33,199 bases of DNA from assembly GCA_025923935.1 (NCBI GenBank), contig JAICFA010000006.1, positions 1 through 33,199 of the forward strand, in the 5' to 3' direction. The DNA is from Candidatus Krumholzibacteriia bacterium (GTDB lineage Bacteria > Krumholzibacteriota > Krumholzibacteriia > WVZY01 > JAKEHA01). Made by a program: the position numbers and the translations under genes. This document shows positions 1 through 7,772 of this stretch, piece by piece. Position 1 is the first letter of the stretch. Each line of letters begins with the position of its first letter. Under the pieces are notes generated by a model that searched no databases, was not told the DNA's origin, and saw only the letters and a list, made by a program, of their open reading frames with translations.

Positions 1-1996
1 CGGTGTTGCTGGTGCGGATCTCGCAGTTACGAATCGACACCATGGTTTGGTACGCGCGCACCGCGCCCGCGTAGCGCGCCATCACCGGAAGGAAGTCCTC
101 TTTGCCGTCGCCGTTTTGGAGCAGGAACCCGTCGATGCCCCCGCCCGCGGAGCCGGGGTAGAAATCGACGATGCCGGCCAGGTCGAGCACGGTCTTTCCG
201 CTCGCGACATTGCGCGCGGTGAACGAGGCGTTCCACGCACCTTGCAGCGTTACCCCCTTTTCGACGCCGAGAGAAAAGTCGTTGAACGTCATGGTGGGTA
301 CCAACACCGTGTCGCCGTCGCTGGCGGCGGCCATGACTTGCGCGAGTCCCGTCCCCGCGGTGGCCGGCGTGAGGTAGGGGAATTGATTCGAGCCCGAGGG
401 CGAGAAGTAGTGCTTGCGCGTCGGCAGTACCTCGAATGCGTCGTTGAGCATCGCAGTCTGCCCGTCGCGATTGCGTACCAACACGTCGACCGGTCCCAAC
501 GTCGAGCCGTTGTAAACCGACGCCCACACTGTCAACGTGCTCGCATTCACCAGGGTGGCCGAGTGCACGAAGATCTCCGGCCCCATCTCCACTTCGACGC
601 CCGCGACGAAATTGCTGCCGGTGAGCGTGATCGTCACCTCGGTGCCCTCGAGGCCGTCGTCGGGCGAGACCAGCGACAGCGTGGGGGTGGGGAGCGGGGC
701 GGGCGGATTGGGTGCGCACGGGCTGGCCGCGTCCCAGCCGATCATGGTCTTGGTGTACTGGCACAGCGAGTTTTCGTTGGAGCGCATCATGCAGGGCCGC
801 GACATCGGATTGCAATCCTCGCAGTTGGCGTTGGCGCCGCCGTACGCGCTGCACGAGCTCGCGCACGACGAGCAACCGCCGGTGTATTCGTCGCACGCGC
901 CGAAGATGTGTCCGGTCTCGTGCGAGATGACGACGTCGTGCGTCCAGCCCGGTGTGCGGAACAAGCTCCAGAAGTAGGGCCCGTAGATCCATGCGAAGGC
1001 GTAGCCGCCGTTGGCGAAGGCGGACGGTGCACCGATCGGGTTGTAGGCGATGAACGCCGAGTACGCACTATTGGCTTGGTAGGTCGCTTCCTGCCAGTTG
1101 TTGAATGCATCTACCTTGCTGAAATGGTTGCCCGACGGGTAGCCCATCTTCGTCATCACATTGGCCGCCCACGTGGAGACGAAGCCGTTGTCGTGGATGG
1201 AGGGCTCGACCCACTGTTGGCAACGCGGATCGAAGGCGGAGACGTGGTTGATGAGAAACGTGACCCAGCAGTCGAGGTGGTTGTCCGCGCGGCCGCTCCA
1301 CCACAACAGTCCGACGATGGCGGAGTTCATGTACTCCTGCATGTCTTGCACGGTCCACGTCCAGGAATTCGGATCGGCGCCGCTGCCGTCGCTCTCTACC
1401 AGAAAGAAGGTCACCGCGACCGTCCCCGTCATCTTGTCCGCGTAGGTCACCGGTACGGTGCCGTCGGGCGCGGACCCGGGGAGCAAGCCGCGCTCGGCCA
1501 AGGTGGCGTCGTCGAGGCCCACGCCGCGCAAATTCTCCAGCACATCGGATGCGTTCGACGCTTCGCGCGGCAAGGCGTCGCCGGCGTCGCGTCGCGGGGT
1601 GCCTGCGCCGTCGAGGATGCGATTCGCATTCTCGCGACGCTGAAATTCGCCGCTCACGATATCGTTGTACGTCGCGATTGCCGACACCGACGCCTCGTCG
1701 CTCATCTCGAAGCGGTCGGGAGCCACTTCGCTCCAGCGAATGTCGCGGATGCCTTCCTGGCCCACCAGCTGCGAGGCGGTGGCCGGATCGATCCATCCCA
1801 TCATGATCGACGGCGGCACCATCGCCCCGATGCGTCCGCCATTCTCCTGCACCAGTGCCCGCGCGCGATGCAGTGCCGCGATGTCCGGGGCATCGACGAC
1901 GATGAGGGTCAGCCCTTCAAACGGGGATGCGGCGAGAACGATCACCGGAGCAAGCAGGGCGAGGCAGACGACGAGAAAGAGCGAGCGCTTGAGCAT
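1..1996 (-). CDS. Secreted zinc metalloprotease (metzincin-like), with IPT/TIG-like domain and beta-helix-like C-terminal region; C-terminus truncated by window edge
   Basis: Not in ORF track because it is open at the window edge. Minus-strand reading from ATG at 1996-1994 (GGAG Shine-Dalgarno upstream) gives MLKRSLFLVVCLALLAPVIVLAASPFEG..., with HDVVISHETGHIFGACDEY (HExxHxxGxxD, plus coords 890-922), a Cys-rich segment, PCMMRS, then an IPT/TIG-like stretch (PTLSLVSPDDGLEGTEVTITLTGSNF) that stays open to base 1. Confidence 0.85.
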   Translation of the reverse strand, partial: MLKRSLFLVVCLALLAPVIVLAASPFEGLTLIVVDAPDIAALHRARALVQENGGRIGAMVPPSIMMGWIDPATASQLVGQEGIRDIRWSEVAPDRFEMSDEASVSAIATYNDIVSGEFQRRENANRILDGAGTPRRDAGDALPREASNASDVLENLRGVGLDDATLAERGLLPGSAPDGTVPVTYADKMTGTVAVTFFLVESDGSGADPNSWTWTVQDMQEYMNSAIVGLLWWSGRADNHLDCWVTFLINHVSAFDPRCQQWVEPSIHDNGFVSTWAANVMTKMGYPSGNHFSKVDAFNNWQEATYQANSAYSAFIAYNPIGAPSAFANGGYAFAWIYGPYFWSLFRTPGWTHDVVISHETGHIFGACDEYTGGCSSCASSCSAYGGANANCEDCNPMSRPCMMRSNENSLCQYTKTMIGWDAASPCAPNPPAPLPTPTLSLVSPDDGLEGTEVTITLTGSNFVAGVEVEMGPEIFVHSATLVNASTLTVWASVYNGSTLGPVDVLVRNRDGQTAMLNDAFEVLPTRKHYFSPSGSNQFPYLTPATAGTGLAQVMAAASDGDTVLVPTMTFNDFSLGVEKGVTLQGAWNASFTARNVASGKTVLDLAGIVDFYPGSAGGGIDGFLLQNGDGKEDFLPVMARYAGAVRAYQTMVSIRNCEIRTSNT

Positions 1997-2016
1997 GAAT
2001 ATCTCCATTGGATGCA

Positions 2017-2110
2017 AGACGCCTTGGACGTGCCGCCGCTCCCTAAACGCTGCGCGATGGGATTTATGGTCGCGCACTTTAACGTCCGCTGTGGCACGTC
2101 CAAGGCGTCT
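2017..2110. repeat. Intergenic inverted-repeat element, copy A (perfect 18-bp terminal inverted repeats)
   Basis: AGACGCCTTGGACGTGCC (2017-2034) is the exact reverse complement of GGCACGTCCAAGGCGTCT (2093-2110). Core 2027-2100 matches 10525-10598 at 69/74 positions without gaps. Confidence 0.85.
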
Positions 2111-2203
2111 CAAGGCAGGACAAATTCTAGCACGTCGCTCGTTCCCTCACCAGGGCGAGCCTGCGCGTGCGCGCAGGCTCGCTCGGTGAAAGGCGATTTC
2201 GAC

Positions 2204-5200
2204 CTAATGCATGATCGTGATTTTTCTCGTCAGCGTCTTTCGCTCAGCCTGCAGCTTCACGAAATAGATGCCCGAGGGAAGGCGGCGTGTGTCGAAGTTC
2301 ACGCGGCTCAGGCCCGCGGGGCGCGACGTATCCTCGAGCAGTGTCGCCACGCGGCGTCCCGCGACGTCGTACATGTTGATATTCACTCTCGACTCCTTAT
2401 CCAGCGTGTAGTCGATCGTGGCCGTACCCGTGGTGGGATTCGGATAGGGCGCGTGCAACACGAACGCCGGTGTGGGGCGCGTCGGTACGTCGGTGGCGGC
2501 TTCGCCCAAGCACGAGTTGAGTCGCATCTCGACGAACTCGTTCAAGGCGTCCGGGACCCCGCCGAACTCGCCCACCACGACCTTCATGATTCCATAGGCC
2601 GTCCACGGCTGCGGAATGACCGGGTCCACCCAGAATTCGAAGGTGGTGCTGGTGGCCGACCAATCGATCTCGATGTCGTAGTTGTTTCCGCCGTTCAGGA
2701 AGGCCGATACCGGCACGTCGTGCCACCGCATACCGGGACCGTTGGACGTCAGACTTCCGCTCGCGATCAAACCGCCGCGCGCGGTACCGACGGCGTCATA
2801 CACGTTAACGATGATGGACTGTCCCAGCGGAATGTTGGCCATCCAACCCACGGACGTGAGGTGCTGGTCCTTGATGGCCGTGATGTAGTGGCCGAAGATG
2901 AACGAACCCGTATTCGATCCCGTCGATCTGCCCAAGAACGGGCGCGTAATCTCGTACGGATTGGCGGCGACACCCTCGTCGTACGTGACGCGGAAGTGGG
3001 GTAACGCGAAATTGCCCGCGTTGCCGCCCTGCTCGCCGTTTACGACTTGAATCGGACCTCTAATGAACGGTTCGACGATGGTGTTTTCGTCCCACCATTT
3101 CCACAGCGCCGTATCACCCAGGCGCACTTCGAGGTCGTATTCCTCACCTTCTTCGAGCAGGTAGTGGATGGGCACGTCGTGCCACTGCAACCCGGCGGCC
3201 GGAACCGTGATGTAACCGGTGGCGAGAAGCGCGCCGCGAGCGGTGCCGACCGCGGCGTAGAGATTCGCCGTGAGGCGCTGGCCGGCGGTGTGGTCCACTT
3301 CCATGCCGAACGAGCTCAGGGCCACGGTCTGGTTGGCGCGGAAATACATCCCGCGTCCCTGGTTGCTATCGAGCGGACCGCCCGCGTTAAGCGGTGGCGC
3401 AGGCGTCGGGTTCATGGCGGTCGTGAAGCTCGGCGAAACCGCGGAGCCGATGAAGCTCAGCCGCACGAATGCCACGTCGCCGGCGTTGCCCGCGTACTCA
3501 CCGTTGAGAATGCGGAAGGTACCGCCCAAATCAAACGGCGCGGGCAATACCCCGGATTCTTGGAATCCGGGAAGCTGGCGAACCTCTCCCCACACCACAC
3601 TCACGTCGTACTCGGTGCAATCCTGGAACGTAAAGTTGATGGGAACATATTGGTAGACTTCGCCCGGGTGGTACACCGTCGCCGACGCGGTCGCGAGTAG
3701 TGCACCCCGAACCTGGTTGGCCGACGCGTAGATGTTCACCGTGAGCGATTGTCTCTGGAGCAGATCGGCCTTGATGCCGATGGCGGTGACGTTGAACGTC
3801 TTCAGCGCCTGCAAGAAATAGCCGGAGGAGGTGTTGTCGCGCGTCCACGCTCTCACCGGCCCGGTCGGATGCGAGTCGACACTCAGCACGCCGCCGGCGG
3901 TCGGCTGCGGGGGCTGGATCGCCTCGATATCATGCCATGCGATCGAGTAGTTCTGACTCCCGTTTACCAGGGAAGGTCCCTTGTGCGAGACCGTCAGCCG
4001 GTAATCTCCAGCCGGCAGGCTGGTGTAGCTGATTTTCTCGACATTGTCGCGCGCGTTGTCGGCTTGAGTCGCCGCATTGCCGGGGGCGGCTGGGTTCAGC
4101 GCCCACGGATTATAGGTGGCCCCGCCGTTGACGGCCACCAAGCGAATGTCGAGGTCGTTGCGGAGCCTGCTGGCCGGCGGGTCGACCGTGTTGGTTGACA
4201 CCGTACCCGCCGGGTCGGTCCACGCGATGGTCAGCTTGGGGGCGCGCAACGGCGAATCCACGTTGAAGTAGAACGTGTTCGTCGTGTTCTGCGGGAGATT
4301 GGTTTCGCCTGCCCCCATCGGCCCGAGCGCCGGAAAGTTCTCGGTGAAAGCGGTAGTAACGTTGTGCGCGATGGTGTCCATCGCACGCTCGGTGTTCATC
4401 AGGCCCCAACCGTTGGAGTAGTCGGGGCCGTTAGCAGCGCCTGCTTCGTCGGCGGTGTTGATGACGATCGCTTTGATGGTGGCCGAACGCGGCGCGGGCG
4501 CTTCGTCGGCGATCGAGGCCCAACCGCCCCAGTACATCCACGCCTGTGTCAGCAGGTTGATGGATCCGGAGACGTTGGGCGTGGCCATCGACGTCCCGTC
4601 GAAGGTGGTGTACGCGACGTTGCTCGCGTTCGAGGTCGAATACAAGCCTATACCGTTGGCGACGACATCGGGCTTGATGCGACCGTCGTCGGTCGGCCCC
4701 CAGCCGCTGAACGTCGACATGACGACACTCGCGGGATTCAGGTACCCGCCGGGAATGTCGTTCACCGCGCCCACGGTGAGGATGTTCTTGCCGGTGGACT
4801 GCGGATCCACCGTGTCCCAGCCCCCGGCTTGCCCGTCGGCCGGGTGGATGTCGTTGGAGAAAAGCCAATTGGCTGCAGCACTGCTCCAATGCCAGTGACC
4901 CGAGCCCGGCGCGGGACCGTTGTTGTTGCGGTCGTTGCCGGCCGACTTGACGATCAGATATTGCGGCGCATTGAACGCGACATTGTCCCAGTCGACCGCA
5001 CCCTGGTTGTACTGTCCAAACCGGTAATCCTCGGTCGTGCTGACATTGATATCGCCGAACCACATCCAGCCATTCCCCGCGTCGAAGAACCAACCGCAGA
5101 TGAGTCCATAGGAGTGATTGGAGGTGTACATGCCGGCGGCCGCTGCGGCGGCCATTTCGATGGCGTCGTTGGTCCAGTCGTACGAGCGCATTCCGCCCGC

Positions 5201-5800
5201 GGCGAACGACATCCCCTTGGCGAGGGGATCGACGCCGGTGGCGATCATGGTCCCGGCCACGTGCGTCGAATGGATGTGCGACCCAGCGCCGTCGCCGAGA
5301 ATGATGCGACCCGCCAACTCTTGGTGGGTGCTCAACGCCGACCCGGCGTCCCAAACGCCCAACTCACCCGAGCTGGTGAGCGAGCCATTCACGTTGTAGA
5401 GAGAGCCTCCGCCCGGGTGGACCCGGTTGGTGGCAATGGTGGCCGCCGCGTTGACGTTGTGAATCGAGTAATAAACGGGAATACCGTTTTCATCGACGTA
5501 CTGCAGCGCAATGTCGGGATTGGCGCGCAACCCTTCCGCGACCGCGCTTGTGCCCTCCGCGAGCGCGCGATACGCCGAAGACTGCGCCTGCATCAAGCGC
5601 CGGCGAGCGAGCTCGCGCTGCATGACTTCGAGCGCGGGAACGTCGGCTTCGAGTTTGGGTTTGTCGTTACTTGCGGATCCGCCGCCGTAGCCCATTTGAG
5701 CGGCGGCGAGTGGTGGGAGCATCAAGAGAATTACAGTGAAGGAGGCGAAGAGACACCAAGCTGCAGCGCGCGGACGCGCGTGCATGCGCCGACTGATCAT
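2204..5800 (-). CDS. Secreted S8 (subtilisin-like) serine peptidase with three tandem C-terminal modules and T9SS/FlgD-like C-terminal sorting domain
   Basis: GVWDAGS, HSTHVAGTM and GTSMATPNVSG match the S8 Asp/His/Ser motifs. N-terminal signal-like hydrophobic stretch; C-terminus YPNPTTGTATIDYTLD...DVAGRRVATLL...LPSGIYFVKLQ...KITIMH. Start placed at ATG 5800 (GGAG upstream); the ORF extends to 5842. Confidence 0.9.
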   Translation of the reverse strand: MISRRMHARPRAAAWCLFASFTVILLMLPPLAAAQMGYGGGSASNDKPKLEADVPALEVMQRELARRRLMQAQSSAYRALAEGTSAVAEGLRANPDIALQYVDENGIPVYYSIHNVNAAATIATNRVHPGGGSLYNVNGSLTSSGELGVWDAGSALSTHQELAGRIILGDGAGSHIHSTHVAGTMIATGVDPLAKGMSFAAGGMRSYDWTNDAIEMAAAAAAGMYTSNHSYGLICGWFFDAGNGWMWFGDINVSTTEDYRFGQYNQGAVDWDNVAFNAPQYLIVKSAGNDRNNNGPAPGSGHWHWSSAAANWLFSNDIHPADGQAGGWDTVDPQSTGKNILTVGAVNDIPGGYLNPASVVMSTFSGWGPTDDGRIKPDVVANGIGLYSTSNASNVAYTTFDGTSMATPNVSGSINLLTQAWMYWGGWASIADEAPAPRSATIKAIVINTADEAGAANGPDYSNGWGLMNTERAMDTIAHNVTTAFTENFPALGPMGAGETNLPQNTTNTFYFNVDSPLRAPKLTIAWTDPAGTVSTNTVDPPASRLRNDLDIRLVAVNGGATYNPWALNPAAPGNAATQADNARDNVEKISYTSLPAGDYRLTVSHKGPSLVNGSQNYSIAWHDIEAIQPPQPTAGGVLSVDSHPTGPVRAWTRDNTSSGYFLQALKTFNVTAIGIKADLLQRQSLTVNIYASANQVRGALLATASATVYHPGEVYQYVPINFTFQDCTEYDVSVVWGEVRQLPGFQESGVLPAPFDLGGTFRILNGEYAGNAGDVAFVRLSFIGSAVSPSFTTAMNPTPAPPLNAGGPLDSNQGRGMYFRANQTVALSSFGMEVDHTAGQRLTANLYAAVGTARGALLATGYITVPAAGLQWHDVPIHYLLEEGEEYDLEVRLGDTALWKWWDENTIVEPFIRGPIQVVNGEQGGNAGNFALPHFRVTYDEGVAANPYEITRPFLGRSTGSNTGSFIFGHYITAIKDQHLTSVGWMANIPLGQSIIVNVYDAVGTARGGLIASGSLTSNGPGMRWHDVPVSAFLNGGNNYDIEIDWSATSTTFEFWVDPVIPQPWTAYGIMKVVVGEFGGVPDALNEFVEMRLNSCLGEAATDVPTRPTPAFVLHAPYPNPTTGTATIDYTLDKESRVNINMYDVAGRRVATLLEDTSRPAGLSRVNFDTRRLPSGIYFVKLQAERKTLTRKITIMH

Positions 5801-5891
5801 GACTCTCCAAGCTCGAAGGAGCTGGTTTGGGTTTGGATACAACCCTCGAGACTTTGAGGGGGGCGGCTATCGCTTCACGGAAGGCGGCATT

Positions 5892-7196
5892 CTAGCACAG
5901 CGACCGCTTCGCCCGCCAAGAAGAGTATGTTTCCTTGGACGGGTTGAAGTAACCGTATTGCAGGTGGGGAAAGCGCGCTTTGAGGCGCTGCATGAACTCA
6001 CCGATTCCGAACCCCTCGCGCACCGTGCCCGCGGGCAGCCGGTCGCGATACAGCTCGGGGTCAATGTTCAGGTTGCGCATCTGTATCAGGTCCAGGTCGG
6101 CGTCCTCTATAAAGGAGGAGATGGCCTCGAGCTCGGGCTCGGTGTCGGTCACCCCCGGGAAGACCAGGTAGTTGATGGAGCGGTAGCGGTCGTGGCGGCG
6201 CACCACGCGCAGGGTTTCGCGCACGTCGTCGAAGGTGTATTTCTTGGGCCGGTAGTACGCCGTATAAACGTCGTCGCGCGCGCTGTTCATCGACACGCGT
6301 ATGGAGTCGAGACCCGCCCGGCACATGGCATCGACCACCGCGGGCAGGCTGCCGTTGGTATTGGCGTTGATGCTGCCGTGCGACGTGCGTGCACGAATGT
6401 GGCGAATGGCCTCGGGCAGCAGATCGCGGCCGAGCAGCGGCTCGCCCTCGCAGCCCTGGCCGAAGCTCACCACCGCTCCCGGTACTTTCTCGATGTGCGA
6501 CACTGCCATGTCGGCGATTTCTTCGGGGCGCGGCGCGCGTCGAATGCGATCGTGGCTCGCGCGAAACTCGCCGTCGGGCTGGAGCGAGATACAACCGATG
6601 CACTTCGAGTTGCACGCCACACTGGTCGGGATGGGTGCTTCGTGGCGGCCGATGAAGAAGTTTTGCGCCGCGCGGCAACCGTACTGCAAGGCACAGCGCT
6701 CGAGCTGCTGCACGACTAAATTGTCGGGCGATTGCGCGAGACGGCGTGCAACTTGTTGGGGCAAGCGCTCGGCATCGAAGCGCCACGGATCCTGGCGCGT
6801 GTCTGCATCGACGCGCACGCCCGTCGTCCAAAATTTGCCATCGGCGAACCCGACCGCGGCGTACGCAAACAACGGCAAGGGAGGAGCCGACGCGAGCGTG
6901 CGGTAGGCGGGGTGCAGGAACATGGTCCAGGCGGGCGCGAGAAAAGCCGCCACCGCGACCGCCTCGTCGCCCTCCCATTCCACGGCGTTGCCGGCGTCGT
7001 CGAGACCGATGGGACGCCTTCCCGGCAAGAGAAACAGGTCGCTGCCGCGGGGGAGCGGAATCAACTCGTCGGCCCGTACGCGGCGCGGCACACCGCCGCC
7101 CGTTCCCGCCAGCAAGAGCTCGGGGTGGTCGAGGATCGAGCCGTCGGCGCGCGCGTACACCATGCGCACCGGTTCTCTCGGTTGGGCCAGTACCAT
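5892..7196 (-). CDS. Radical SAM protein with ~170-aa N-terminal extension
   Basis: CNSKCIGC (CxxxCxxC) motif followed by SFGQGCEGEPLL, NTNGS, DSIRVSMNSA and INYLVFPGVTDTEPE, typical of radical SAM TIM barrels. Confidence 0.85.
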   Translation of the reverse strand: MVLAQPREPVRMVYARADGSILDHPELLLAGTGGGVPRRVRADELIPLPRGSDLFLLPGRRPIGLDDAGNAVEWEGDEAVAVAAFLAPAWTMFLHPAYRTLASAPPLPLFAYAAVGFADGKFWTTGVRVDADTRQDPWRFDAERLPQQVARRLAQSPDNLVVQQLERCALQYGCRAAQNFFIGRHEAPIPTSVACNSKCIGCISLQPDGEFRASHDRIRRAPRPEEIADMAVSHIEKVPGAVVSFGQGCEGEPLLGRDLLPEAIRHIRARTSHGSINANTNGSLPAVVDAMCRAGLDSIRVSMNSARDDVYTAYYRPKKYTFDDVRETLRVVRRHDRYRSINYLVFPGVTDTEPELEAISSFIEDADLDLIQMRNLNIDPELYRDRLPAGTVREGFGIGEFMQRLKARFPHLQYGYFNPSKETYSSWRAKRSLC

Positions 7197-7243
7197 CGCC
7201 CGACTCTATCACACGCCGCGCGGGCGTGGTATGCTGCGACGCC

Positions 7244-7765
7244 ATGGACGACCTTCGTTATCCTATCGGTGTCTTCGATTTCAAGCAGGCGATCACCGCG
7301 GAGAAAATTCGTGCCGCGATCGACGAGATTGCCGCGTGTCCTGCCGCGCTGCGCACCGCCGTGCGCGGCTTGGACGACGCCAAGCTCAATACGCCCTATC
7401 GCGACGGTGGCTGGACGGTGCGCCAGGTGGTGCACCACGTGCCCGATAGCCACATGAACGCGTTCACCCGCGTAAAGCTGGGACTCACCGAGGATCACCC
7501 GACCATCAAGCCGTACGAGCAACAGCTATGGGCCGAGCTGCCGGATGCGAAAGGCCCCATCGGCGTGTCGCTCACGTTGCTCGACGCCGTGCACGAGCGC
7601 TGGGTGCTTTTGCTGAGCACACTCGACGCGGACGCCTTCGCGCGCGCCATTCATCATCCCGAGAACGGCGACATGTCGCTCGGCTTGGTGACGCTGCACT
7701 ACGCGTGGCACGGCAAGCACCACGTCGCACACATCACCTCGCTGCGCACGCGCATGGGCTGGTAG
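7244..7765 (+). CDS. DinB/YfiT-family putative metal-dependent hydrolase (bacillithiol-transferase-like)
   Basis: MDDLRYPIGVFDF...GGWTVRQVVHHVPDSHMNAFTRVKLGLTEDHPTIKPYEQQLWAEL...LHYAWHGKHHVAHI, with the characteristic His positions of YfiT proteins. Confidence 0.85.
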   Translation: MDDLRYPIGVFDFKQAITAEKIRAAIDEIAACPAALRTAVRGLDDAKLNTPYRDGGWTVRQVVHHVPDSHMNAFTRVKLGLTEDHPTIKPYEQQLWAELPDAKGPIGVSLTLLDAVHERWVLLLSTLDADAFARAIHHPENGDMSLGLVTLHYAWHGKHHVAHITSLRTRMGW

Positions 7766-7772
7766 TCCGCGC

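Noticed and set aside
47-3004. 985-aa plus-strand ORF
   Set aside because: Antisense to the metalloprotease and subtilase and runs through the intergenic repeat; Arg/His/Val-rich composition typical of a GC-driven shadow ORF. The minus strand has clear catalytic motifs.
4364-5857. 497-aa plus-strand ORF
   Set aside because: Antisense shadow of the S8 peptidase; no recognisable motifs.
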